A DNA stretch of 64,000 nt from Marthasterias glacialis. Lineage: Eukaryota; Echinodermata; Asteroidea; Forcipulatida; Asteriidae. The stretch lies in NCBI GenBank assembly GCA_911728455.2, contig OU452240.1, positions 3,906,001-3,970,000 of the forward strand. The letters run 5' to 3'. This document shows, in pieces, positions 31,701 through 42,944 of the stretch (position 1 is the stretch's first letter; each line of letters starts with the position of its first letter). The position numbers and the translations under genes were made by a program. The notes below the pieces were generated by a model. It did no database searches. It was not told the origin of the DNA and worked only from the letters and a program-made list of their open reading frames with translations.

Positions 31701-33718
31701 TTCTGTGGGTTTTCCCCATTTGGGGTTTTCCTCCCACTTCTAAAACTGAACATTTCTTCTCGTTTACTAATCACCATCCTGTAATTGGCGCTTGCGCTGT
31801 TGGATGTGTAATAAAATAAAATTAAATAAAAAGAGTAGGGGTTTACCCCGGTGTTTCTGGTTCACATGGCAAGCACCTTTATCCTCGGGCTTGAGAGCTA
31901 CAATGATTAAGTTCACTTACGAGGCATCCTTGGTTTCATTTACAAGAAATAACCAATCATAAAAGGAGTTTAAGAAATGCACACGTGCTGCTTGAAGCTG
32001 TTAAGTGTAACCATCGATCTCCATTAATACTGTCGGTGTTAATGGAGATCAATGAGTGTAACACACAGTGGTGCCCTCGAAAATGCACTGTCATTGTCAT
32101 TAAAGATGGCTGGTTTTTCCCATTGTTGACGTCATGTTGTGCAACCAATCTATTAGAGGAGGTCTACATGGCGTAGGGATTGATAGGGACGTGCATGGCA
32201 CGGGGGGTAAGGCGTAAGTTTCAAATTCATAGAGCTATCTAACCAGCGAATACTAACAAACTTGCTTGATGAGCAGAAATAGCCTAACTGGGAACTCGCA
32301 ATCAGTTAACTTCATATTAATTTTGCAATCTTTCTTGGCTAATAGAAGTTTTTCACTATTTAGCTCAAAACCGATAAAGTGACTACTGGCAGAACAATAA
32401 GGTGAGCTGCTATAAATGTGAACGAGAGCGTAGGGTGTGGCACATCTAGTTACAAGATCCATGTCGATGTATGTTTGGCCATTTTGGTTAGTGCCGTTTG
32501 TGCCAGCAACCTCAAAATGGATTTCGACTCAACTAATGGATGGTATCTTATTTGGGCTAAAACTACAAGTTGTAGTCTTATACCAAGCTTAGCTAAGAAC
32601 AACCGCAATTCACCCCCGTGGAACCATCACGAAATGTTTGAGTAAATGTTGATATTTTTGCCTGATTTGTAGGGTTGTAAAAATGCCCTCGTTGAGGAGC
32701 TGAGAGTTCATATTGGAGCAGTGGGTGGTATAGGAATTGGTGTTGGCGTATTTCAGGTAAGTGTATGATTTTTTTTTTTATAAAGACTGAAAGAATTAAG
32801 AAATAGAAAGCATGCGAAAAGTGGTCGAGGTATAAAGCGTCATACTTTGATAGTCTGGTAACAGGGTTCACAAGAATGTCCTCCTATGTCAAGATAAAAA
32901 GTAGCCACATCTAATACGAGAGTACGGATGTGACGTCATCCCTGTTGAGTTCGTTTTATAAATAAGAAATGTGACGTCCCAGTGGACACAAATTATACTG
33001 CGTCTCCCCCTATGGATCCCCAGACCTTCAGGTACGGTACCTGATGGTATGACATTGTTGCACGGTAAACTAATAGGAGACTTTTGAGGAAGCAAGGTGT
33101 CGGCAGACTAACCAGGTATAGCCATTGTTCTCGGAAATGTGCGCATGCTCAAAACTACGTAAACGATGACATTTTACCAGGTAAGTCTGCTGCCACCTAT
33201 CGTTCCAAAGTCTCCCATTGGGCACGTACATCCAATTACAATTTTGTGCACGCAACCAACCTCTAGCTAGTTCACTTATGAGACGGGGATAATGATTACA
33301 ACCGGGTGTTCAAAATACTCTGACATTTCTGACGCCCGTTTTCGAAACCGTGGCTTCGGCTCAGCCTCCGGCTTTGGCACCGTCGGTAATTTTGAAAACC
33401 TACACTGTCTGCATGGGACTTACAGGTGGACGTTTCCTAAGCCGGAGCCCAAAATTTGGGCTCCGGCTTTGCTTACAGTAGCCGTGGTTTCGAAAACGGC
33501 CCTGATAAAGAAACAGTTATTTTAGGTTGATGATGTATCAAGTGCCGTTTTTCAAAACGCCTAATTCTCTTCGAACGAACCCCTCTTCAATAACCTCTCC
33601 TTTCGATTTCCTGCGCCCATTCGCGAATTGGGCCGTTTCATTTCAGGTCGTCGGCATCGTATTCTCGTTCATCTTGTGGCGTTCCATCAGGAACGAACAC
33701 GGCGGAGCTTACGCTTAA
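28733..33718 (+). CDS. Tetraspanin gene 2 (TSPAN4/TSPAN9-like), complete, six coding exons
   Basis: Exons 28733-28798, 29807-29998, 30442-30621, 31131-31274, 32673-32756 and 33647-33718 join to 245 residues. All introns are GT-AG, phase 0, at the positions used in gene 1. TM1 is about 12-35 with Asn18, TM2 about 55-75 ending GCCG, TM3 about 86-107 with Glu98 at the same position as gene 1, and TM4 about 205-233. The large loop has CCG (149-151), an NAT glycosylation sequon (Asn154), PDSCC (Cys175, 176), Cys183 and Cys196, so it is again a six-cysteine loop. By hand count about 52 of the first 86 residues match gene 1, and both tails end in YA. The simplest reading is a tandem duplicate that has diverged in the large loop, the part that usually binds partners. 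Membrane scaffold function is by family only. Confidence 0.93.
28855..29056 (-). repeat. tRNA-derived SINE (family S2), reverse
   Basis: Read on the minus strand the head is GGTGGTTTAGTGGTTTAGAC, then GGTCGTGGGTTTGATTCCCA, and further on ACTGAGTATACAGTGGTGCT. These are A-box-like and B-box-like sequences of a tRNA-derived head. Confidence 0.7.
29147..29520. repeat. TTG/CTG-rich microsatellite in gene 2 intron 1
   Basis: Runs of TTG with CTG and GATG interruptions, including a 96-bp internal duplication (TGCTATTGCTGTTGCTGTTG at 29371 and 29467). All three forward frames lack stops over long stretches, giving poly-Leu, poly-Ala/Val and poly-Cys frames that are not genes. Confidence 0.95.
29555..29705 (+). 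repeat. tRNA-derived SINE (family S2), forward
   Basis: GGCGGTCTAGTGGTTAATAC, GGTCGTTGGTTTCAATCCCA and GGCACTGCTTATCACACACA. With the reverse copy at 28855-29056 it flanks the TTG repeat. Confidence 0.65.
29807..29998 (+). CDS. Gene 2 coding exon 2 (end of TM1, small loop, TM2)
   Basis: This encodes 64 residues, the same as gene 1, with FATLLPSFPFLNAAT and FLGCCGAVRENSC. The acceptor is TTTTCACCCACCAG; the donor is ACG/GTAAGT. Confidence 0.95.
30442..30621 (+). CDS. Gene 2 coding exon 3 (TM3 and start of large loop)
   Basis: This encodes 60 residues, one codon more than gene 1. After TM3 comes an acidic segment with LYGTAGQQGLTSAWDRM, a typical lead-in to the CCG motif in TSPAN4/9-type proteins. 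Confidence 0.94.
30692..30976. mobile_element. MITE with a palindromic-repeat core, gene 2 intron 3
   Basis: The ends are TACGGAAGCGCATTG and CAATACGCTTCCGTA (14 of 15 pair). The 6-bp flanks are identical: ATTATA at 30686-30691 and 30977-30982. The core (about 30715-30935) is a series of units close to the 20-base palindrome TATCGTGTACGTACACGATA. No coding capacity. Confidence 0.85.
31131..31274 (+). CDS. Gene 2 coding exon 4 (variable part of large loop)
   Basis: This encodes 48 residues: LLCCGVTNATDW, then GETPDSCC, then GGCGMDP. It starts after the acceptor TTTGTTTCAG and ends CGG/GTAAGA. Confidence 0.94.
31385..31890 (+). repeat. tRNA-Leu-derived SINE (S1), split by another SINE
   Basis: The head GTCGTGGCCGAGCGGTTAAG and GGGTTCGAATCCCGGTCG is clear; CCGGACTCAAGTTCTGG folds as a tRNA-Leu (CAA) anticodon arm. 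The body stops after AACACTTATCG (31589) and resumes near 31832 with AGTAGGGGTTTACCCCGGTG. The gap is the S4 SINE. Confidence 0.85.
31590..31831 (+). repeat. SINE family S4 nested inside the S1 SINE
   Basis: TGGCTCAGGTTGGCTCAGTG, then GTGGATTGGGTTTTCAGTCC and a tail of AATAAAATAAAATTAAATAA. Its sequence matches 17655-17800, and S1 sequence continues on both sides. Confidence 0.85.
32673..32756 (+). CDS. Gene 2 coding exon 5 (last loop cysteine and start of TM4)
   Basis: This encodes 28 residues from GCKNAL to GVGVFQ. The final FQ before the donor is shared with gene 1. Confidence 0.93.
33076..33214. mobile_element. MITE family B, copy 2, gene 2 intron 5
   Basis: GGAGACTTTTGAGG and CGGCAGACTAACCAGGTATA are mirrored at the right by ACCAGGTAAGTCTGCTGCCA and CCAAAGTCTCC. 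The interior (ATTGTTCTCGGAAATGTGCG) resembles copy 1 on the other strand. Confidence 0.75.
33333..33500. mobile_element. Foldback element family F2, gene 2 intron 5
   Basis: GCCCGTTTTCGAAACCGTGG and CTTCGGCT pair with GCCGTGGTTTCGAAAACGGC. An inner hairpin GCCGGAGCCCAAA/TTTGGGCTCCGGC is nested inside. It ends about 146 bp before coding exon 6. Confidence 0.75.
33647..33718 (+). CDS. Gene 2 coding exon 6 (end of TM4, C-terminal tail, stop)
   Basis: This encodes 23 residues and TAA, ending NEHGGAYA. The acceptor is GTTTCATTTCAG. The ATTAAA at 33768 is a possible but unproven polyadenylation signal. Confidence 0.92.
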   Translation, partial: VVGIVFSFILWRSIRNEHGGAYA

Positions 33719-33799
33719 CTTTTGCATCAGCGCCCTCTACTGCAAGGTAAACTGACGGAGATTTTTTATTAAACAGCGCCCTCTGTTGGGGCCACAGAG

Positions 33800-34324
33800 A
33801 GCAGCGTATACTGAGTGGCTACTGGTTGTCGTGAAGTGTAACTGATTGAGCTAGTGGACGCATCTGAGTGATCGCGAGTACGGTAAATCTGGAATGGAAA
33901 AGGTTCAGTTGTTTCACCGCCTTCGACATTTTGCACAGTTAGTTTTGCGATGTGCAAAAATCATTCACAAACTGTGAACTGTGGTCTTTCCCGCCTTACG
34001 TTCCGCTGCCACAAAATTGATTATAAAGTTGGAATTTGTTTCCGTGAAGGGCAAACAAAGATACTTAACATTTGGAAATGAATATTCTTTGACAAGTCAC
34101 CATCTATAAAATATGTCTTGACGATTATATGTGGAAGAACCTCCACACAAAATGAATATTCATGATTTGTTTGTTTACCTTCCACGGGGTCCTCGACCTA
34201 ACTCTCCTTTTTGTTTGATAAAAGCAGGTTAAAATCAGAGAGATAAAAATTACAACAACAATTAAATTAAAAGAGAGTTAGGGCCTACAAACAAATGAAA
34301 ATAATGATAATGTAAAAATAGAAA

Positions 34325-34367
<43 letters not shown>

Positions 34368-34944
34368 AGTCTTGTAGATGTTCGGAATCAGATAAAAATC
34401 GCATGGAGAAGTTTAACGATACTCCTTGATTGTGCTACAAGCCTCTATGGGGTGCGAAGATTATCTTTGTTTTTAAAAAAGAACATTACTGTTTACTAGA
34501 AAAATAATAATAAAGTATTTGTAGAGCACTTAATGCAAGGGCCCGAAGGTGCTTCAAAATCAAAATTCAGTCAAAGCAAAACGTACGTAAAAAAAGACTA
34601 AGCCAAAGTACAAGTTAGAGAATATACAAAAGTAAGTTAATAGCGACACCTTCGACCAAAAGATCCTCAGCATCTGTACAATAAAACAAGTATATACGTA
34701 ATAAACCAGGACAATTAACGTAATTAATAATAATATGGAGTTTTAAGATAAAAAAAGTATAGACGAATTAATTTTTCAGACGTGACAAAAATCACATTAT
34801 GTAAATATGATAATCACTTTGAAGACAGGCCAGACTGTGCAATATTATTAATTGTAAATCGTATTTCTAATTAGAGTAGAATTTTAAGTTAATTTGAATC
34901 CACATAAGCTGAAACCGACGTAAATAATGGCGGGATTTCAGACA
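33800..34944. other. Intergenic DNA after gene 2
   Basis: No exon seen. It contains an AAAT microsatellite (34322-34368) and AAAAATAATAATAAAGTATT plus GTAGAGCACTTAATGCAAGG near 34500, which looks like a retroelement 3' tail in reverse. Confidence 0.45.
34322..34368. repeat. (AAAT)n microsatellite
   Basis: About eleven uninterrupted AAAT units. Confidence 0.95.
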
Positions 34945-35545
34945 TTATAGGTGGCAGCACACAAGGTCTTCAATATAGTTACGTAATTCTGGGTATGATA
35001 TAAATTCCCAAGGGTGCACCCCACTAAATTAATAAACTCCCACAGCGTCCAAATGCAAAATTCTAAATATTCAAAAATAACTTTTAAAATACTTGGAAGT
35101 CCCACAGCTTTTTAAAGTAGAGAGAAAGACAATGTTTAATTGATTCCTAAACTTCCAGCCTCTGCTCAAAATTGAACCAAGGCCCGTCGACTTATTCTCC
35201 GTCCAAATAAAAACACCCCATACACGTCTGTCAAATTTATAAACGTCCGAGCATCAATCTTGAGAAAAAGGTCCTACACCTATGGTGAGTAAATATAGGA
35301 CCATTTTTGTAGGGCCAATGTCACCCAAAATACTTTAAGCTAGAAGTCTGCAACCCCAGGTCACAATTTGTGCAAAGCTTTTACTCTGTATACACATTTT
35401 ATTTGACTCTCGAATCTGTCTATTATGGAATATTTTCAGGGCTTACAAAATATTAATGAGGCCGACGGACTGTTTTCTCTCTATTTAGCGGGGTGCACAC
35501 CGAAAGCAGTGTATCCTGTGCATGCTGCCACCTAGCGTCTAAAAC
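34945..35545. mobile_element. Possible large foldback element
   Basis: TAGGTGGCAGCA near the start and TGCTGCCACCTAGCGTCT near the end are inverted, with GGGTGCACCCC and GCGGGGTGCACACC further in. Interior words (AAAATATTAATGAGGC, ATAGGACCATTTTTGTAGGG) recur in altered form at about 37675-37890. Confidence 0.4.
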
Positions 35546-35946
35546 GGGCGATTAACGAACACTATCTTTTAACCTAATTTGGAAGCACTCTTTCGTAAAA
35601 CATGCTCGGTAGGAAATATTTTGTTTACATAATAAACAATAATTATTACAATACTTGTTAAATGTTTTTTTAGCTAAGCAGAAAATAGCGGGGACCAGTA
35701 AAACACATTAAACACCACCATGCATTTCGGCTGGTAACGTGATATTGAGTAAGCTCAGGTGCCAGTGCTATAATATAATAACAAGCAAACTTAATACGGA
35801 GCTCATCATCCCGAGACGAAAAAGCAGATTTTCTCAGGGTACGACAACGCGGATGGCACCTCCGGAGCTCCGTACCTTTTAATTTGCAGATCGAGCATTT
35901 AACACTTTACCATCCGAGACAAATTGGGCTGGGTCTGTAAGCCGTA

Positions 35947-36103
35947 AGGCCGCGTCCGAATCAAACGACTTCGGCTAAGGCTGTGGCCGTTGGCTTGGCT
36001 GCAGTAACAACGTTGAGGAGTAGGTCTTATCAAAGATCCGGCCAATACACAGCTCTGATCCGGCCGTAGCTACTGCCACAACCATCCATTCGGACACGGC
36101 CTT
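35947..36103. mobile_element. Foldback element family F1
   Basis: AGGCCGCGTCCGAATCAAAC then GACTTCGGCTAAGGCTGTGG; the right arm is CCATTCGGACACGGCCTTTG. Long GGC-rich arms fold back on each other. Confidence 0.75.
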
Positions 36104-37930
36104 TGATTCTTTCGCGATGCCCATTTGCGAATTCCTAATAATTCGTCAAGGAAACTCGCGATTGTAACTATTGTGGTAATTTTCGTGCGACAAGTGCACA
36201 GCTTATATATTGTAAATGCAAATCGTACCCCGTAATTATGTATATAATGTAAGTATAAGTAACATTCTTATCTGGGCACCGTTTACTACAATTTGCAACA
36301 TTGTGACGTCACGCGTGAAGTGACTGGTTCACAGCCCTATAGCCAACTACTGCGTCAAAGTGGTAGTGGTAATCAATTACAAAAGTCAGTCACACGGGGG
36401 GAAACAGGGCCAGCTAAATCTGTCAGTGTATTGCCAGTCAGTTAATTGGCGCTGGACCGAATCAGTAACACGCAAATGAAATTGACTCGGGGGCTTCATA
36501 GGAAGTCAAAAAAATCAATGCAGTCAGTTTTGTTTGGGTTTAAATGAATCAACATCATTAAGATAATAAGCTTAAAGCAATTAATTTAACAGATTGCCGC
36601 TTTCAGTTTGGAGAGGCTGACAGCTTTCCAACAATTGAATCAATGTTTGTCATCGTATTGATCTTGCTTCAGACGATGCAGACTTTTTACTCTGTTTATT
36701 TTTGTGGGGTATAAGTTCCTCAAAATATCACCAGAGATTGTATGTCTCTATGAACTCTCAATGGCTGATTTCTCTCTTGAATTAAAAGACGCATTGCATA
36801 AGATATATTTTTTTTTCCTATGCTTTTTTTTTTAAACTTCGAATTCACTAAAGCCTTGTATAACGCCTTGTATATCATAACATTGTTGAACACTTAGTAC
36901 AGGTTGGAAACAATAATAATAATAATAATAATAAATCGATTAATCTGTAAAGCACATTCTGTCAAAGACAAACCCCAATGCGCTGTAGAAAGTAGTGCTT
37001 AAGCAGAAAAAGTGCTTATTGAGTTTCATGTTTAGCAAAAATAACCAAGAAACCAGTTGCAAACTGCAGTGTGGCATGGTATTTTGGACGCGTCGATAAT
37101 CCTTTCTTCTTGCATATAAAGCGCAATTGTTTTGTATTTAGCTGCCTTTGTGCTTAATTAAACAGCTCTGATGAAATTGGGACCCAGGTTGCATGCAAGT
37201 TTCAGATTTGTCTTTATTTCATCTAATTAAAATAAAGAAGTAGAAGATGACCCTTAACATTCAAGGAGTTGTTGTTTTTGTCAGAAGAGTTCCCCGAAGA
37301 ATTGAAAGTCTTATGTGATGGACACTTAACGTGTGATGATTACATAACGTTCTGTGGGTGCACTATACATTTCACACGCCAAACCTCAATTAGGTGCACC
37401 TATACTGTAAGTCCTATACCAACCAACCCTGAATGATAAATATTCAAAAATTCTCGAAAAACAGTTAGGAGTCTCTCAGTCTTTGGCAATAAAAACAAAA
37501 ATGTGCAGTTACAATCTTGACTTCATTTTTCTATTCTGATTTTATAGGGGGAGTCCAAAAACTTTCCGAGCTACGCCCGTCATCGCAAAGAAAAACCGAT
37601 ACAGCAGTTAAGTGTTGACGAATTCGAAACACAAAAGCGGCCATTTTGCGAAAGGGATCCTACGCTTGTGAGCAAAATAGGACCACTTTTAGGGGGCATA
37701 GCTTACCAAAAAATACTACAAATTAGGGTAAATTAACCCAATGTACGATTTTGGACCCCATTTCAACTATCCCTAAAAGTATTGACTCTCAAGTGACGGC
37801 ATTTTAGAGGAATTTTTGAGTGCCTCCAAAATATTAACGAGGCTCAGTGAATTGATTAAATCATCACTATCGGGTGCACCCATCGTGAATAAACCCACAA
37901 CATTTGGCACGACCATCCTACTTTTCTACC
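36104..37930. other. Intergenic DNA, no gene seen
   Basis: It contains an AAT repeat joined to GTAAAGCACATTCTGTC (36912-36970), a retroelement-tail-like piece, and sequence related to the 35280-35480 region. Confidence 0.4.
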
Positions 37931-37941
37931 GTTGTTGTTGT

Positions 37942-37973
<32 letters not shown>

Positions 37974-38139
37974 GCTGCTGATGCTGCTGCTGCTGTTGCT
38001 GTTGATGTTGCTGCTGCTGTTGTTGCTGTTGCTGTTGTTATTGTTGTTTTGTTGTTGTATTTGTTGTTTTTGATGCTGATGTTTTCGTTGTTGTTGTTGT
38101 TGTCGTTGTTGTTGTTGTTGTAGATGTTGTTGTTGCTGC

Positions 38140-38179
<40 letters not shown>
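37931..38179. repeat. TTG-rich microsatellite
   Basis: Runs of TTG with CTG and GATG interruptions. It gives stop-free poly-Leu and, on the other strand, poly-Asn frames that are not genes. Confidence 0.95.
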
Positions 38180-38180
<1 letters not shown>

Positions 38181-38865
38181 TTCAAGTGGTAAAAGGGCAA
38201 ATGATTTCCCTTTTAATAGAACAGTACATGGTCTGAATTGCTCAGATTATGCCACAAAAACTCATGATAAAACACTGTACAACATTATTTTGACACTGTA
38301 TTCCACATTGACAGGATGAATATAACAAAAATACATAAGTACCACTCCACAAAATGTGACCGAAAATAGACTGGTCCCCTTTGTATGTTGAAAGTATGTA
38401 CATCTTTATAATTAATGGCTAAAGCATAATGTACTTTAGATACCATTGTGCGCGGATTTGACCTTGCGAGTCATCCAACCGTTAGTAAACGGCCACACTT
38501 CAGTCACCAATGGATACCGGGATGATACAAAGAAAACATCTCAGTCATCGAAATGATGACTCTACTTCAACCTTCAGTTTTTTTTCACAAGAGTGACTTT
38601 TCTTTGTCCAGGCGAGTCTGGCATTGACAGCACACTCAGCGTGTGTCAGAAGGGCAAAAAACCATCTGTGAGGAATGGTAAAGCATTTGTGGAAGAGCGC
38701 CGTTCGTTCCGACCCTCCAATTTTCACAAAAACATCAGCCGTGTATGGAGAGCTCGCCTGCTTTCGTGCAATGCTGCAAAGGGGACTTCAATCAATACAT
38801 ACCGTACATGTGCACGTCGTCTTAATGATACTGCTGGAAATACGATGCTGTTTACACAACCTAGC
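38180..38865. other. Intergenic DNA, no gene seen
   Basis: No exon-like frame with acceptor and donor was found. I recognise no repeat family here. Confidence 0.35.
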
Positions 38866-39012
38866 CTCTTTTCGAAACCAAGGCGTTGGGCTTCAGGCTC
38901 AGGCTTAGGCTCCGTCCACCTGATTGAAGCCCCGTAAAGAAAGCGCACGTTTTCCCAAAAAACTGACCGGAGCCTATAAGTAGAAGCCGAAGCCGTGGTT
39001 TCGAGAAGAGCA
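38866..39012. mobile_element. Foldback element family F2
   Basis: CTTTTCGAAACCAAGGCG, AGGCTTAGGCTCCGTCCACC, and on the right AGAAGCCGAAGCCGTGGTTT and CGAGAAGAG. Same family as 33333-33500. Confidence 0.65.
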
Positions 39013-39899
39013 TCTAGCCACCCAAAGGCTGACGATTGATGAACGAAATTCAAACTACTTTTAAATTGTCATTTTTTTTCTTGTGTAAAATCATATTTCG
39101 AATCAAGATTAATTTAGAAAAAAAAAAAAAAACCCTAATGGCTTCTTGAACTAAGACTACAAAATTATGAAGTCATAAAATCAAAATTTGGCTATTCACC
39201 GGAAAAATGTTGCCACGTTTGTTTGACTTAGACCTACAAGGACCGTTTATTCCAGCATTGTCTTCCATTATTATTTGTGACTTTATCGTAGACAATCTAT
39301 GACCAGTTGGCTGTTTTTGTTGCTGTTGTTTGGGGTTTTTTTTCTTCAAAAATGTGACATCATCAACAACGTCTTTTACGCATCTGGATGTTTCACAGTT
39401 CACAATGAAGGCATTCCAAATTTACCAAATTTTCGCGAGCACTAACAACCTCTCAGTCCTCAACCTGTCCTCACCCCTCCCCCCTTTTTGTGTTTTCACA
39501 TCATTCTAAAACTGGCAAATTTAAAACATTGAAATGAAAATCAAAAGCTGGCGCCATATATACCCTCTCAAAATCCTCATTTAAAAAAAATGTATTTCTT
39601 GCAGCTGCCTTCTAAAAATAGCTATTTATAAACATATAAATCTTGCCTGGCAATTTATCTCAGAGATTTAAATAATTCATGGCTCAGACTGGACGCAATA
39701 GTTATTGACTTTTGCGCGCATACACCATATGAGATGGAAGAAGTCAACGGTTTCACTACCACATGAGATATGACACTAAAATCCATGCTTGTATAAGTTG
39801 CACTGGTGTAGTATTTCATGACATGTGTTTTATCGAAACTGCGAGTTTTGATTCGGGCTTTGACCCATTTGGCTCACTATAATTATCTTTAGAACGAAT

Positions 39900-40145
39900 C
39901 CATACTCTCTTAATGTGAAAGAGTGAAAAACACTCTTTTGTCCGCCATACCACTCTTGCAAGGGAGCCATATGGCGGACAACTCTTTTTAAAGTGAAAAA
40001 CGTGCTTTCACTAAATTCTGAGTAAAATTCACTCCACTTTCGCTCAAAAAAGAGTGGTGAAGAGTGAGTTTCACTCCCAAAAGAGCCAGACTGACACCAC
40101 ACTGGCAAGCGAGTGAAATTTTCACTCTTTTACATTTTAGAGAGT
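39900..40145. mobile_element. Imperfect foldback element rich in CACTCTTTT words
   Basis: TTGTCCGCCATA and ATGGCGGACAA are inverted around 39940-39982. CACTCTTT/AAAGAGTG words occur repeatedly to AGAGAGT near 40145. No coding frame recognised. Confidence 0.5.
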
Positions 40146-41486
40146 AGCCAAAGCCGGGAACCGCATCACGCCTTGGTTTCGCAAACACCTCTGATTGCAA
40201 AACTCACTTCGAGTCATGACCCGCTGATTCATTTTACAGCAAATCAGCCTCGCGTGCAGCTGCTGCGTGTGCCGGTCGGTCGTCTCAGAGAAAACGCGGG
40301 AGTTACGTATACTGTACACACATCCAAACGGGGAAGCCGAGCATTACATCGTATACTTGTTAAAGACTCAAACCACGTTACAGTATCATCATCTGAGGGC
40401 AAGCTCCTCAGTCGCAAGGGGGTTCTGTTCAAGTGATCGGGGGCACCGAAAAGGAGTGAGGAAAAACAACGGAGAGAACGACGCAAGCTGTGTGAGTGTG
40501 TGAACGGGGAGCGTGGTCGCAAAGAGAGAGTGGTACAACATTCTTGCAACATCGATGAGGAAATTGAGATAATGTGAATGATGTGCAAAATAACAGCATC
40601 GGAGCTCAACTTCTTGACGTGAGTTGGGAGGAAGGCTGTTGCGAAGACTCTTCAACCATATATTTGTGAGTATCAATAAATCAGCTGAAGTTTGTGTGTA
40701 CGATGGTCGCAAATTTGAAAGATGCCCAGACAAAGAACGGGGAGTTAGAAAAACAATCATAGCATTTTGAGAGTTGGAAAATAACTTAAATTTGCCATTG
40801 TTGTAACACTGAACTGTCAGTCATTTTCAGTGACAACTTTTACACGCTTAACGGCAGGGGATACCTTTGGTAATTGCTCCAAAAATAAATGACCATAGAA
40901 ACTTACTTGGTAAGGAGCAACGGAGAGCTGTTGGTAGTATAAAACATTGTGAGAAACGACTCCCTTTCAAGTAACGTATTTTTTTTTGAAAGGGGTAATT
41001 TCTCGCTAAAATGTTTGAATCTGAGGCATGAAGACATTTTCACGGATTGAAAAACATGCAGTTTCAGCATTGTCCTTCTGCGTGGAAATAACTGCACCAG
41101 ATTTTCGCCGATGTCTCAAGAACTCTAACATCTTTTGAAACAAATTTTTCAGAAGTTAGTTTTATGGTATACATCTACCATTATATAGGATTGAAACAAA
41201 CGTACGGCTCCAAATACCAAAGGTATTACCAGCTTTTAAAATAACCATTTACAAGAGAAATTTCCCCAAATAATGGTTGGTGAAGCAGTAAGTTCCACAA
41301 TATGATGAAAAATAGTTCACTAATTAATAGGGAAGTTCTGCTTTCACTGTGCTGGTTTTGAGCACAACAAATAGCCTACTCCTGAATAGATATAAAAAAG
41401 CCAAATTGTTTGCATCTTTGCAATTGGTCTCCATTGTTCTACTTAGTATTTTATTTTCGAAAATGGACAAAATAACATTTTGGTAT
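40146..41486. other. Intergenic DNA with a possible untranslated exon
   Basis: A GA-rich, low-repeat stretch ends at a good donor TTGAC/GTGAGT at 40618/40619. It could be a leader exon of the downstream tetraspanin gene, but nothing ties it to that gene. The rest is AT-rich and unassigned. Confidence 0.2.
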
Positions 41487-41612
41487 GACCGTTTCCGAAT
41501 TAGCTGCTTAGCAGCTTAGGCTATGGCTGAATCACCACGTCAGCATGCGTTGAAGCATTATAGGCTGCCCTTAGCAACAGCCGTAGCCGCAGACGTCAAT
41601 TCGGACACGGCC
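41487..41612. mobile_element. Foldback element family F1
   Basis: GACCGTTTCCGAATTAGCTG, then AACAGCCGTAGCCGCAGACG and AATTCGGACACGGCC. The left arm is more decayed than the right. Confidence 0.7.
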
Positions 41613-41799
41613 TTTCTGTCATGATTGGGCCACGGTCAGACAGTACGTTGGTATTTTATTCAAATTGTGAAGTTCCTATATTGACCATGCAATGTCGTGA
41701 CATCACAAAAGAGCCACGCTGCGCTCCCAGTGGATAGACTTCCGAATTCCCTGCAGGGACGATTTGTACACACAGCTCATTGGAGGAAATCATATACTT

Positions 41800-41990
41800 T
41801 AAAAAATCCCGGGTCAGACTTGACCCAGATTCCTGGTCCCATGGGGGTCTGACCCACTTTAGGAAAGTGGTTTTAAAAAAAAACATGATTTAGACTAGGA
41901 TTCTGCGTCATTTTGGCACAGTTTCGGGTCAGTTTGACACAGATTCCGGGAAATACTGACCCAGAATCCGGGTCAGTTCTGACTCGGGAG
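41800..41990. repeat. Cluster of TGACCCAGATTCCGGGTCA-type inverted words
   Basis: GGGTCAGACTTGACCCAGAT, TTCGGGTCAGTTTGACACAG and ACTGACCCAGAATCCGGGTC. A related cluster is at about 42830-42940. These look like ends of a foldback family, but I could not set clean borders. Confidence 0.45.
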
Positions 41991-42156
41991 TTTTAGTGTG
42001 AAACCTAACATTAAATGGAGATTGCGTAGTTCGATCAGTATCAACTGTTGATAAGAAGTGAGAATGCACATCTAATAAAAACATTATTCAGCTATTATTT
42101 TTTCCAATTCTTTATTTTATGTTTGTATGATTATATGAAATGTAAAAAGTTCATAT

Positions 42157-42287
42157 AAGGCCGTGTCCGAATGAATGGCTTCGGCTGTGGCTACGGCCGG
42201 AACGCCGAGGATTCCTATTCTTCAACGTTGTCGTTGCAGCCAGCGGCCATAGCCGTAGCCGAAGTCGCTTGATTCGGACACGACCTA
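42157..42287. mobile_element. Foldback element family F1, well preserved
   Basis: AAGGCCGTGTCCGAATGAAT, GGCTTCGGCTGTGGCTACGG; right arm AGCCGTAGCCGAAGTCGCTT and GATTCGGACACGACCT. The arms pair over most of the length. Confidence 0.8.
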
Positions 42288-42625
42288 ATATAAGACCAGT
42301 GTAGTATCTTGCCTGCCGAGAAAGGCCCTGGAATGTACTTTCAGGGGAAACGAGATTGATTCGTTCGTATGATTCTTTCAGCCGAGCTGGCCCATCTCAG
42401 CCTAAAAAAAGGTTGAGCCGCGGATCGGGAGGCAGCTCAGCAGCTTTGTCAAGAAAGTGAAATGGTCTAGCCTACGTGGTGGGAATAATTTGGTGACAGG
42501 GTTGCCGTTGTCTCCTTGTTGTCTTGTTCCCTTTGCGCAATAGACCAATCACATACAGTTGTTCTCATACACTATAAAAAAGCCAAGTTGTTTGCATCTT
42601 TGCATCTTTGCAATCTTTGCAAACT

Positions 42626-42803
42626 GGGCCCAATTTCATAGCACTGCTTAAGCACAAAAAGCATTATGCTTACCAGAATAAGGTTACCAGCCAAAATAAC
42701 ATATCACATGTACAAAATGTGACTTGTATCCTGCTTCTTTTAGCTTAGCCAAAAAAAAATTCAGCAATATTTTCTGCTTAAGCAGCTCTATGAAATTGGA
42801 CCC
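42626..42803. mobile_element. MITE family C, copy 1
   Basis: Ends GGGCCCAATTTCATAGCACT and CTCTATGAAATTGGACCC, with CTGCTTAAGCA repeats inside the ends and AAGGTTACCAGCC in the interior. The most complete relatives are at 44192, 57038 and 57804. Confidence 0.8.
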
Positions 42804-42944
42804 TGGTTTTAAAATGGGATGTCAACTTGGATTCAGCGTCAGTTTGAATCATTTCTGGGGTAATTTTGACACAGATTCCGGGTCATACTGACCCTAAATG
42901 GGTCAGGCCTGGAATCTAGGTCAATTTAGAGTGTATAAACCAGA

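Noticed and set aside
37816..38200. Poly-Leu and poly-Asn frames on both strands
   Set aside because: Product of the TTG microsatellite.
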